Assembly: GCA_947652805.1 (NCBI GenBank)
Contig: CANTEM010000021.1
Coordinates: 1 to 11,753 of the forward strand
Direction of reading: 5' to 3'
Length of the DNA: 11,753 bases
Source: an uncultured Clostridia bacterium
Lineage (GTDB): Bacteria; Bacillota; Clostridia; Oscillospirales; CAG-272
Shown: positions 1 through 6,182 of the stretch, one piece after another
How the letters are laid out: each line of letters begins with the position of its first letter
Numbering within the stretch: the stretch's first letter is position 1
Notes under the pieces: model-generated
Database searches by the model: none
The model's input: only the letters and a program-made list of their open reading frames with translations
What the model was told of the DNA's origin: nothing
Made by a program: the position numbers and the translations under genes

Positions 1-30
1 ATTCTGTGCCTGTGTCAATTCTTCATTCAT
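1..30 (-). CDS. Partial CDS, probably sporulation protein YabP (first 10 codons)
   Basis: Only the first ten codons are in the window (MNEELTQAQN); the rest lies beyond base 1. The ATG at 28-30 is preceded by a perfect AGGAGG ribosome binding site at 38-43 with 7 bases of spacing, so the start is well supported although the protein is barely visible. The residues alone identify nothing. The YabP call rests on gene order: in Bacillus subtilis the order yabM-yabN(mazG)-yabO(rqcP)-yabP-yabQ-divIC is conserved, and the same first three families come just upstream here. YabP is a small sporulation protein made in the mother cell under sigma-E and is linked to spore coat/cortex formation. A sigma-E-like promoter in front of this start fits that. 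Another clostridial gene at this place cannot be excluded. Confidence 0.55.
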   Translation of the reverse strand, partial: MNEELTQAQN

Positions 31-63
31 AAAATTGCCTCCTACCCTTTTACCTGTCAATAA

Positions 64-92
64 AAGCTATGTTGGAAGCACATCAAATATGT
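64..92 (-). promoter_or_regulatory. Candidate sigma-E promoter for the yabP-like gene
   Basis: Read on the minus strand, ACATATT (86-92) is followed after 14 bases by CATAGCTT (64-71). The sigma-E consensus is approximately a -35 of kmATATT and a -10 of CATACAhT, spaced about 13-15. The -35 core ATATT is exact, and the -10 keeps CATA plus the final two positions. Transcription would start about 25-30 bases before the ATG, just upstream of the AGGAGG site at 38-43. The -35 element overlaps the rqcP stop codon, so the sporulation gene could be switched on apart from the housekeeping genes upstream. This is inferred from sequence match and context only. Confidence 0.45.
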
Positions 93-337
93 CAGTCTTC
101 TATAATTTCATACATGGAAGCCGCGTCCGCCTTTGCAACATGCTCCCGCACATCCAGCACGCGAAACCGCAGCACCCGCTCTCCAAAAGTGATTTCCACT
201 ATATCGCCCGGCTTTACATCATAGGACGCTTTTGCCCGCCTGCCGTTCACCTGAACATGATCATTGTCACAGGCTTCATTGGCAACAGTCCGGCGTTTGA
301 TTACCCGGGATACCTTTAAAAACTTGTCCAGTCTCAT
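92..337 (-). CDS. rqcP: RqcP (YabO), S4-domain ribosome quality control factor
   Basis: This is an 81-residue S4 RNA-binding protein, close to the usual length of RqcP/YabO. It begins MRLDKFLKVSRVIKRRT, the classic S4 start, and has the loop VNGRRAKASYDVKPGD near residues 30-45. Known role of the family: RqcP binds the stalled 50S subunit with peptidyl-tRNA and works with RqcH to add C-terminal alanine tails to incomplete chains, marking them for proteolysis. The frame is open upstream to 433, but that extension would run through the terminator hairpin and lacks S4 similarity, so the ATG at 337 is chosen. Its AAGGAA site lies 13 bases away, which is long. The gene follows HU (stop at 440) and precedes the yabP-like gene. 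Its transcript probably comes from read-through of the HU terminator or from a weak promoter I cannot identify. Confidence 0.9.
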   Translation of the reverse strand: MRLDKFLKVSRVIKRRTVANEACDNDHVQVNGRRAKASYDVKPGDIVEITFGERVLRFRVLDVREHVAKADAASMYEIIED

Positions 338-396
338 TGGATTGTCATAATTCCTTTTCAATATATACGATAAACATATTCCCCGAAATAGGAGAA

Positions 397-423
397 ACAG
401 CTCCGATGTAAAATCGGAGCTGT
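397..423 (-). terminator. Hairpin terminator after the HU gene
   Basis: A perfect 11-bp inverted repeat (ACAGCTCCGAT at 397-407 pairing with 413-423) encloses a 5-base loop. On the minus strand the stem ends in GCTGT and runs into TTCTCCTATTT, a moderately T-rich tail. It lies 16 bases past the HU stop codon, as expected for an intrinsic terminator. The tail is interrupted by C residues, so termination may be incomplete and allow some read-through into rqcP. No T-run follows the stem on the plus strand. Confidence 0.65.
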
Positions 424-439
424 CACAAAACATACAAAA

Positions 440-715
440 TTAACCGTTTACCTTTTCTTTCAGCGCCTTACCAGCGGAGAAGGAAGGATATTTAGATGCA
501 GCAATCTTGATTTCTTCGCCGGTTGCAGGATTGCGTCCGGTACGAGCAGCTCTCTCTTTTACGTCAAAACTACCAAATCCGATGATCTGGATCTTTTCAC
601 CTGCAACGAGTGCTTCCTCGATTGCATCAAAAACAGCTACAACAGCTGCATCAGCATCTTTTTTCTTCAATCCAGTCTTGGCTGCAACTACATCGATCAG
701 TTGTGTCTTGTTCAT
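440..715 (-). CDS. hup: HU family nucleoid-associated DNA-binding protein
   Basis: This 91-residue protein has the full length of bacterial HU. The N-terminal helices (1-40) dimerise, and the signature GFGSFDVKERAARTGRNP covers residues 46-63. It includes the arm with Arg61-Asn62-Pro63, where the conserved proline intercalates between DNA bases. The C-terminal AGKALKEKVN (81-90) is typical. HU binds and bends DNA without strong sequence preference, compacts the nucleoid and helps replication and recombination. The ATG at 715 has an AAAGGA site 8 bases upstream. The gene has its own strong promoter (779-807) and a hairpin terminator (397-423), so it behaves as a one-gene unit set into the mazG-rqcP block. 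In B. subtilis the HU gene (hbs) is elsewhere; here it replaces direct mazG-rqcP contact. Confidence 0.96.
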   Translation of the reverse strand: MNKTQLIDVVAAKTGLKKKDADAAVVAVFDAIEEALVAGEKIQIIGFGSFDVKERAARTGRNPATGEEIKIAASKYPSFSAGKALKEKVNG

Positions 716-744
716 TTTCTGAATCCTTTCATCTTAAAAAATCT

Positions 745-770
745 GAAAGCTTTGCTTCGCAACGCGTTTC
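745..770 (-). promoter_or_regulatory. Possible 5' leader hairpin of the HU transcript
   Basis: On the minus strand GAAACGCGTTGCGAAGCAAAGCTTTC can fold with GAAA/TTTC, GC/GC and TTGC/GCAA pairs around a GAA loop, with one bulge and one mismatch. It lies within the roughly 57-base leader expected between the promoter start site (near 772) and the HU start codon, but not over the ribosome binding site. It could stabilise the mRNA or be a protein target. No known riboswitch or leader class is recognised. Confidence 0.3.
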
Positions 771-778
771 GTGCAGTT

Positions 779-807
779 AGTATACCACTTTTTTTCAAAA
801 ATGACAA
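779..807 (-). promoter_or_regulatory. Sigma-A-type promoter of the HU gene
   Basis: On the minus strand TTGTCA (802-807) is followed after exactly 17 bases by TATACT (779-784). Each hexamer differs from the vegetative consensus (TTGACA, TATAAT) at one position, the spacing is ideal and the spacer is A-rich. The start site should fall near 772, giving a leader of about 57 bases before the HU ATG. A strong vegetative promoter suits an abundant nucleoid protein. Confidence 0.82.
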
Positions 808-809
808 TA

Positions 810-835
810 GCTTTTAAGAATTTTCTTCCAAAAGC
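810..835 (-). repeat. Imperfect AT-rich inverted repeat between mazG and the HU promoter
   Basis: GCTTTT at one end pairs with AAAAGC at the other, continuing inward through AAGAA/TTCTT with a two-base bulge. It sits directly upstream of the HU -35 box. A second loose repeat, GCATTTTT (839-846) with AAAAATGC (861-868), lies between it and the mazG stop. Neither has a proper T-run, so neither is a convincing mazG terminator. They may act as a weak terminator, an operator or an AT-rich upstream promoter element. Nothing else is seen in the 716-889 gap beyond these repeats, the promoter and the leader. Confidence 0.3.
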
Positions 836-889
836 AGCGCATTTTTCACGATTTTGATGCAAAAATGCCTCTTTTTTTGAAAAAATGGT

Positions 890-1603
890 TCAAACAGAAT
901 GGAACTGCTCCGCTTCTTCAGCGCTACGGATAAAAGCGTCACATCTATGGGACAGCGCCGCTTCCAAATCAATTCCTTCCAGCTCCGCTGCGGCGCACAA
1001 CGCAAAAACCTTGTCAGCCAACCCCTGTGCAAAATCTCCGCCTTCCGCCACTGGGGAATTTTCCGCAGCAGAAAGCGCCTCTTCCCTGGAAGCATACCCG
1101 ATTCCAAGCTTTTTCCGTGCCTTGCCCTGAATTTTCTGTGCGCGCAGGAGAGCAGGCAGATACGGCGGAACCCGCCGCAGTGACTGAGCAACGCTTTCGA
1201 TCTGTTTTTCTTCGGATTTGATTTCATCCCATTTCTGCAAAACCTGATCGCTATTTTTTGCATCCCCAGCGGCAAAAACATGGGGATGCCGATGGATCAT
1301 TTTTGCAGTGATGTCATGAATCACATCCTCTATAGAAAAGCATCCCTTCTCCTCTTCTATACGTGCATGAAATACCGCTTGAAACAGCAAATCTCCCAGT
1401 TCTTCCCGCAGAAGCGCCGCATCCTCCGTATCGATCGCTTCTACCACCTCATATGTCTCTTCGATCAGACATTTCCGAATGCTGGCATGGGTCTGTTCCC
1501 GATCCCACGGGCATCCCCCTTCCCCTCTCAAAAGCGCCATTACAGAACGCAGCGAGTCAAAATCATGTCTTATTTCGTTTATAAGTTCCTGTTTGTTTTT
1601 CAT
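890..1603 (-). CDS. mazG: MazG nucleoside triphosphate pyrophosphohydrolase
   Basis: MazG hydrolyses (d)NTPs to NMP and pyrophosphate, clearing abnormal nucleotides and influencing ppGpp signalling in some bacteria. The N-terminal domain is classical: GGCPWDREQTH at 29-39, the metal-binding EETYE at 48-52 and the EELGD element with Glu68 and Asp71, then HRHPHVF at 104-110 and the WDEIK linker at 125-129. The protein is 237 residues, shorter than E. coli MazG (263), and lacks the methyltransferase-like N-terminal half of B. subtilis YabN. The C-terminal repeat looks decayed: the position expected to read ELGD reads GLAD (194-197) and no second EExxE helix is visible, so only the N-terminal site appears complete. 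The ATG at 1603 has an AAGG site 7 bases upstream and lies 9 bases after the flippase stop, so the two are co-transcribed. Confidence 0.93.
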   Translation of the reverse strand: MKNKQELINEIRHDFDSLRSVMALLRGEGGCPWDREQTHASIRKCLIEETYEVVEAIDTEDAALLREELGDLLFQAVFHARIEEEKGCFSIEDVIHDITAKMIHRHPHVFAAGDAKNSDQVLQKWDEIKSEEKQIESVAQSLRRVPPYLPALLRAQKIQGKARKKLGIGYASREEALSAAENSPVAEGGDFAQGLADKVFALCAAAELEGIDLEAALSHRCDAFIRSAEEAEQFHSV

Positions 1604-1612
1604 TTCTATACC

Positions 1613-3283
1613 TTATTTCATCAACTTCAGTTTATGAAGCAATCTATAAATTTTTTCACCCTTTGGAAGAAGCTTCACATCTTCACCGGAAACGCCCCTC
1701 AGAAGGAACAGAAGAATCAAATACACAAGCGCTGCCAGGCAAATTGCCGCAAAGGTTGCAATTTTTTCGCTGATATATCCGGACAGCATTTCATATGAGA
1801 AAAATGCTGTAGCGGCACAGGCAATACTTGCAAGCAGCGGCTTTCCGAACAAGCCGGACAGACTGGGCATCACGCCCACATGCTTATATACAAAGTAGAG
1901 ATTCATAACTGTCACAGTCAAATAGCACAGGAAGGTAGAAATCGGCGTCCCCTTCATACCAATGATCTGAATGAGAAAATAGTTTGTAACAACCTTCACG
2001 CATGCGCCGGTCAGCATGGAAATCAGCGGTTTGCGTTCATGTCCGTTCGCCTGCAAAATTGCATTCGTCACAGACAATATACAAATAAACGCGGCAGACG
2101 GAGCAAGGAGGGTTAAAAGAGGCGCCGCCAATTCCACTGAGCTCGCCTTATAAAACAAATTCAAAATCGGGCGGGACAGTGCTGCAAGTCCAAGCCCGCA
2201 GGGAATGCCGATCAGCATTGCCACACGCATGGAAGATTCCATAACAAGACGGCACCGCTCGTGATCTCCTTTTTTTCTTGCCGCTGAAAGCAAGGGGACA
2301 ATAGCATAGGATATCGGATAGATCAGCGCCGGAGGCAGATTGAACATGGGAACTGCCAAAGAGGTGTAATTTCCGTAGAGGGATGTCGCCGCTACCTGGG
2401 TAAGACCGGTAGATTGCAGCAGCTGCTGCACGATCGCCGCATCGATCAGATTAGTCAAACTCATGACAGACGCGCTGATCGTAATTGGCAGCGCTATAAT
2501 CACAAGCCTTTTCAGCAGCGTTCTCTGGGGCAGCATTGTTTCATCCTCTCCGGAAACTGCCACATACTCCGCATCGTATCGCTTTTCTTTAAAAAGCAGC
2601 TTTGCAAAGGTGAGAAACATCATTCCCAGCGCAGCACCAATAGTCAGTCCTACCACCGCATAGGCAGCCACAATGTAAATAGGTTCACCCATGCGGATCG
2701 CATACAAAGCAAGCGTGATTCCCACGCCAAGCTTGCACACTGCCTCCGTCAGCTGAGAAACAGCCGTAGGAAGCATGGCCTGATATCCCTGGAAGTATCC
2801 CCGCAGAGCACTGGACATACAAATAAAGAACAGGGTGGGGGCAATCGCCATAATGCAATACTTGGTATTTCCGGCACCAATCATCACGGACAGTGGTCCT
2901 GCTCCCAGCAGCATTACCAGCATGCCCACAACGCCAATGACAAAGAAAAGGATCAGCGATACCCGCAAAATACGTTTTACCTGTCGTATTTTTCCTGCGG
3001 CACGACTGTCTGCAACCATAATGGATATGGCAGTTGGCAATCCGGCTGTGGAAACCATATACAGATATGTATAAATGGTATAAGCGGCATTATAATATCC
3101 CATGCCTTCATCGCCCACGATGTGGTTCATGGGAATTTTGAACATTAAGCCGATTGCTTTTACAATAAGGTTTGATACCGTCAAAATCAGCACGCCGGAA
3201 AAAAACAGTTTTGTGCTGTTATGGTTTTTTCCTCCATGACCGCTCCTCTCGGAACGGATGGATCCACCTGCATTTTCTCTCAC
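1613..3283 (-). CDS. SpoVB/YabM-type polysaccharide or lipid-linked precursor flippase (MOP superfamily)
   Basis: This is a 556-residue, strongly hydrophobic protein with many membrane segments (about 14 expected for the family), the first at roughly residues 26-48. The motif RGYFQGYQAMLPTAVSQ at 161-177 is typical of the SpoVB/YabM/MurJ-like polysaccharide biosynthesis branch of the MOP exporters. These proteins move lipid-linked sugars such as peptidoglycan precursors across the cytoplasmic membrane; SpoVB acts in spore cortex formation. The position in front of mazG and rqcP matches yabM in B. subtilis, which favours a YabM ortholog, but SpoVB and YabM cannot be separated by eye. The start is GTG at 3283, supported by AAAGGA 7 bases upstream. 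The first 25 residues are polar and cytoplasmic. It follows the kinase gene by 35 bases with only a short GGGC/GCCC hairpin (3306-3317) between them. Confidence 0.9.
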   Translation of the reverse strand: MRENAGGSIRSERSGHGGKNHNSTKLFFSGVLILTVSNLIVKAIGLMFKIPMNHIVGDEGMGYYNAAYTIYTYLYMVSTAGLPTAISIMVADSRAAGKIRQVKRILRVSLILFFVIGVVGMLVMLLGAGPLSVMIGAGNTKYCIMAIAPTLFFICMSSALRGYFQGYQAMLPTAVSQLTEAVCKLGVGITLALYAIRMGEPIYIVAAYAVVGLTIGAALGMMFLTFAKLLFKEKRYDAEYVAVSGEDETMLPQRTLLKRLVIIALPITISASVMSLTNLIDAAIVQQLLQSTGLTQVAATSLYGNYTSLAVPMFNLPPALIYPISYAIVPLLSAARKKGDHERCRLVMESSMRVAMLIGIPCGLGLAALSRPILNLFYKASSVELAAPLLTLLAPSAAFICILSVTNAILQANGHERKPLISMLTGACVKVVTNYFLIQIIGMKGTPISTFLCYLTVTVMNLYFVYKHVGVMPSLSGLFGKPLLASIACAATAFFSYEMLSGYISEKIATFAAICLAALVYLILLFLLRGVSGEDVKLLPKGEKIYRLLHKLKLMK

Positions 3284-3318
3284 AACAATATCCTTTCGCT
3301 ATGTAGGGCATACGCCCG

Positions 3319-4218
3319 TTAAATTATAAATTCCCGGAACACAGACCCCATAGGAATCATAGACACGTCCACAGCGCTTTCTGAAAACTGCCAAAGCCGT
3401 CCGCGCAAGTCCTGTATCCAGTCATAATGGGGACCGACTGCCGGATAGTCGTCGGTAATCCGTAAAAAATATCTGCCGATCAGAAAAATTTCATATGGCA
3501 GCATCGAATTGATAACATAATCACAGCCGCCCACATAGGGAAAAATATTCTTCTCCTCATTGCTGCGAACGGAATCCCACAGCGCCATGGTGTAATGGGG
3601 CGAAGAATCCCTGTGGTAAAAATCCCGGACAATCCGGCGCATTAAACGGATTTCATTTTTATCAAATCTGGTCCCGCAGACATTGGCTCCCTGCTCCACG
3701 CTGATATAAATACTTTTATATCCAAATGGCTCCAGAATCTGGGTAATTTGCGGATAAATTGCCTGAATCCCTTCAAACACATAAATATCCCGCTCATCCG
3801 GCTGATATTCCGTATAAGCAATACGCTTGCGCCGGGGAAAATCAAAGGTAGGAAGCAGTACCTTTTCCCCTGCGGAAATGGCCTCGACAGTAGAAGCAAA
3901 GTACGCAAGATCAAGGGAATCCGCACCTTCAAAGTCCGTAATACCCCGTCGCTCCATTTCTTCACTGTCGAGGTAAAAATCATCTATGGAAAGCACCCGC
4001 GCCCGTCTGCCGGCGCGCTCAATTTCTCCGGTCAGCTTCGCAGCAGTAGTTGTTTTCCCCGAGCAGGACGGTCCCGACAAGGTCACACAGCGAAGCTCCG
4101 ACAGTCCGGCTATTTCCGTAGAAATTGCATGCAACCGCGTCTCAAACTGTTCTTCACATGCGCTGCAAAATGCAGCCGCCTCCTCTTTTGTTTTATATAT
4201 ACGATCTATTTCAATCAT
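3319..4218 (-). CDS. Uridine kinase-like P-loop nucleoside kinase
   Basis: This 299-residue protein of the uridine kinase/phosphoribulokinase superfamily probably phosphorylates a nucleoside, using ATP or GTP. Walker A is GPSCSGKTT at 49-57. Next come SIDDFY at 77-82 (acidic substrate/metal site), LPTFDFPRRKR at 122-132, the Walker-B-like FEGIQAI at 148-154, the arginine-rich RLMRRIVRDF at 191-200 and EEKNIFPY at 221-228. It ends with a VFREFI tail. These motifs match the kinase half of the roughly 550-residue clostridial TGS-uridine kinase proteins better than the short (about 210-residue) Udk. The TGS domain is missing; only about 45 residues precede the P-loop. The true substrate is unknown. 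The ATG at 4218 lies 8 bases after the hemZ stop. The nearest GGGAG site is inside the hemZ end, 14 bases away, which suggests translational coupling. Confidence 0.85.
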   Translation of the reverse strand: MIEIDRIYKTKEEAAAFCSACEEQFETRLHAISTEIAGLSELRCVTLSGPSCSGKTTTAAKLTGEIERAGRRARVLSIDDFYLDSEEMERRGITDFEGADSLDLAYFASTVEAISAGEKVLLPTFDFPRRKRIAYTEYQPDERDIYVFEGIQAIYPQITQILEPFGYKSIYISVEQGANVCGTRFDKNEIRLMRRIVRDFYHRDSSPHYTMALWDSVRSNEEKNIFPYVGGCDYVINSMLPYEIFLIGRYFLRITDDYPAVGPHYDWIQDLRGRLWQFSESAVDVSMIPMGSVFREFII

Positions 4219-4226
4219 AAATGCAA

Positions 4227-5720
4227 TTATTTCTCCCTAAATTTTCTATAAAAATTCGCAGCAGACTGATACAGCTGCTCCGCCTTTCCCTGTTCATCCT
4301 CTCCCGCAAGATATTCATATGGATATTTTTTCTCACAAATGCGCAAAATATTCTTTTCATCCGGACTTGGCGAAACCAGTTTCGTCATAGCAGATGCTCC
4401 TGCGCCAAATATGGAATGGATTTCCTCCATCATGTAAATATTGTACAGACAAGGATGACCGGGAAGCGCATAGCCTGTATTTTCCAGATTGCCCGTGGTA
4501 TTTTTCTGTCGGTACAAATAGTACGGCGCATAGCCCGCCTCCTGTATCCTGTTCACAGAGGTTTCCACAGCCGCAGCAGTCTCCATATCCCGTACCCGGT
4601 AAATCTCCCGATCCGATTTTGTTATGGATGCGCCGCGCTTCACATAAAAGGTATGCACAGTTACATTCTCCGGTGCAAGCGCCAGCACCCCCTCCAGGGA
4701 ATTTATAAAGCTTTCCCTGCTCTCCCCTGGAAGCCCAGCGATCAAATCTACATTGATATCCTGTATACCGCAATCTCTTGCAGTCTGATAGGCGTGGTAA
4801 AAATCCGCCGCCGTATGCCGCCTGCCTACTGCGGCAAGCACCGTATCATTCAACGTCTGGGGATTCACGCTGATTCTGGTCACACCCCGACGCACAGCAA
4901 CCGCCAGTTTTTCTGGATCAATCGTATCCGGGCGCCCTGCCTCCAGGGTAAATTCCTGCAAGCGGGAAACATCCCAGCATTCGCCGATCACCCCCAGAAT
5001 GGTGTCCAGTTGAGACGCATCCAGCGTAGTCGGCGTTCCCCCTCCGATATATACGGTAGCCACTTCCAGCCCCAGCTTCCCGATTATCGCAAATACACTG
5101 CGTATCTGCCTGCACAGAGCGGCAAGATATTCCGGAATCAGAGAAAGAAGCCGCTGAGAGGTAAAGGAAACAAAGGAACAGTATGCGCACCGGGACGGAC
5201 AAAAAGGAATTGCTATATAAACGCTGCACATATTCCGCACGTCCGGCGTAATCAGAGAACGGGTATCACAGGCAGTCCGTACCGCAAGTTGCGCTTTGCT
5301 CTCCTGACAGAAAAATTCTGCAGTGAGACGTCCCACAGCTTCCTCCGGGGTCATGCCCTTCTCCAGCATATCCAACACCATACCTACAGGGCGCACCCCA
5401 GTAAGCATGCCCCAGGGGGGCGTGGCGCCGCTATACTGCTGTCCTGCAAGGAGCATGGCGCCGCCTGCCGCTGTTTTGCACTGCATTTCTCTGGAAAGCC
5501 GCGCCGCCGTCTCCGCCGGAACGGTATATTCCGCCCTCCAATCTCCGGCAGGCGTGTGAATGGAAGCATATCCGGTCACTGTATCTGATTCCGTAACCGT
5601 CAGTTCCACGCGTTCTCCCGATTCGTCCCCTTCCTTTGGAAACTTAGACCCGGGAAAGAACAGAAGCACCAGGGTTTCCGCAAAATACCGGCTGATATAT
5701 CCGTTTGTTATCAGAGTCAT
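4227..5720 (-). CDS. hemZ: HemZ-type coproporphyrinogen dehydrogenase (radical SAM)
   Basis: This 497-residue radical SAM protein of the HemN/HemZ group oxidatively decarboxylates coproporphyrinogen III without oxygen in characterised members. The N-terminal 160 residues are the HemZ-specific region, with PPWGMLTGVRPV at 101-112. The iron-sulfur motif is IPFCPSRCAYCSF, with cysteines 174, 178 and 181 binding a 4Fe-4S cluster, followed by the SAM-binding YIGGGTPTT at 224-232. The phrase IPFCPxxCAYC is typical of HemZ rather than HemW. The start ATG at 5720 overlaps the dtd stop by four bases (ATGA), and AAAGG lies 12 bases upstream, so translation is coupled to dtd. HemZ homologs are common in anaerobes that make little or no haem, so the physiological substrate here is uncertain. 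Confidence 0.9.
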   Translation of the reverse strand: MTLITNGYISRYFAETLVLLFFPGSKFPKEGDESGERVELTVTESDTVTGYASIHTPAGDWRAEYTVPAETAARLSREMQCKTAAGGAMLLAGQQYSGATPPWGMLTGVRPVGMVLDMLEKGMTPEEAVGRLTAEFFCQESKAQLAVRTACDTRSLITPDVRNMCSVYIAIPFCPSRCAYCSFVSFTSQRLLSLIPEYLAALCRQIRSVFAIIGKLGLEVATVYIGGGTPTTLDASQLDTILGVIGECWDVSRLQEFTLEAGRPDTIDPEKLAVAVRRGVTRISVNPQTLNDTVLAAVGRRHTAADFYHAYQTARDCGIQDINVDLIAGLPGESRESFINSLEGVLALAPENVTVHTFYVKRGASITKSDREIYRVRDMETAAAVETSVNRIQEAGYAPYYLYRQKNTTGNLENTGYALPGHPCLYNIYMMEEIHSIFGAGASAMTKLVSPSPDEKNILRICEKKYPYEYLAGEDEQGKAEQLYQSAANFYRKFREK

Positions 5721-6181
5721 ATGCTTCGTTCGCCTTTCAATACTCTGCTGTCCATGGGAATCGTAACAGGTCCGTCATTTACCAGGGACACCTGCATATC
5801 CGAACGGAATTTGCCCCGGCAGACCCCGGGAACGAGGGGCGTTATATACCCGCAGAAATATTCAAACAGTTTTTCCGCACGCTCTGGTGCCGCACTTGCG
5901 AAAAAATCCGGTCGGTTGCCTTTTTTATAGGAGGCATAAAGGGTGAAATTCGGAACGACCATAACCGTTCCACCGATATCACCGATGGAACAGTTCATTT
6001 TACCTGCATCATCCTGAAACACCCGCAGCTTGGCAATTTTTTCAGCCAGCAGCTCCGCATCCTTTTCCGTATCTTCAGCAGACATGCCCAGCAGGATCAA
6101 AAATCCCCGTCCGCACTGGGAAAAAGGTTCCCCGTCTGCAACAACCGATGCAGAGCGGATCCGTTGTAAAATTGCTAACAT
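5717..6181 (-). CDS. dtd: D-aminoacyl-tRNA deacylase (Dtd)
   Basis: This 154-residue protein, close to the usual 145-150, removes D-amino acids (and glycine mischarged on tRNA-Ala) from tRNAs, recycling the tRNA. The N-terminus MLAILQRIRSASVVADGE is typical. The two active-site motifs are NDGPVT at 135-140, with the cross-subunit Gly-cisPro, and FTLY at 79-82 with the conserved Thr80. The canonical SQFT motif reads PNFT here (77-80), an unusual change of the two residues before Phe. DMQVSLVNDGPV around 128-139 is otherwise standard. The gene starts one base after the relA stop (TGA-T-ATG) with an AGAGGG site 10 bases upstream inside relA, and ends inside the hemZ start. relA-dtd adjacency is widely conserved in Firmicutes. 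Confidence 0.94.
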   Translation of the reverse strand: MLAILQRIRSASVVADGEPFSQCGRGFLILLGMSAEDTEKDAELLAEKIAKLRVFQDDAGKMNCSIGDIGGTVMVVPNFTLYASYKKGNRPDFFASAAPERAEKLFEYFCGYITPLVPGVCRGKFRSDMQVSLVNDGPVTIPMDSRVLKGERSI

Positions 6182-6182
6182 A

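Noticed and set aside
55..60. TTGACA box on the minus strand before the yabP-like gene
   Set aside because: A perfect -35 hexamer, but the required -10 position would fall at the ribosome binding site and start codon, and no TATAAT-like sequence is there.
338..433. N-terminal extension of rqcP to an ATG at 433
   Set aside because: It would place the coding sequence across the HU terminator hairpin, and the extra 32 residues do not belong to the S4 family, which begins at MRLDKF.
814..1281. 155-codon minus-strand frame overlapping mazG
   Set aside because: Runs out of frame through the conserved MazG coding sequence and ends in the intergenic region; no domain or ribosome binding site.
2414..3148. 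244-codon open frame opposite the flippase gene
   Set aside because: Rich in His, Gln, Asn and Ser with no hydrophobic core pattern, as expected from the reverse complement of a membrane protein gene.
3306..3317. GGGC-GTAT-GCCC hairpin between the kinase and flippase genes
   Set aside because: The stem is only 4 bp and no T-run follows, so it is not a terminator; probably chance.
4221..5588. 455-codon open frame on the plus strand opposite hemZ
   Set aside because: It is antisense to hemZ with low-complexity basic composition and no domain signature; a shadow of a real gene.
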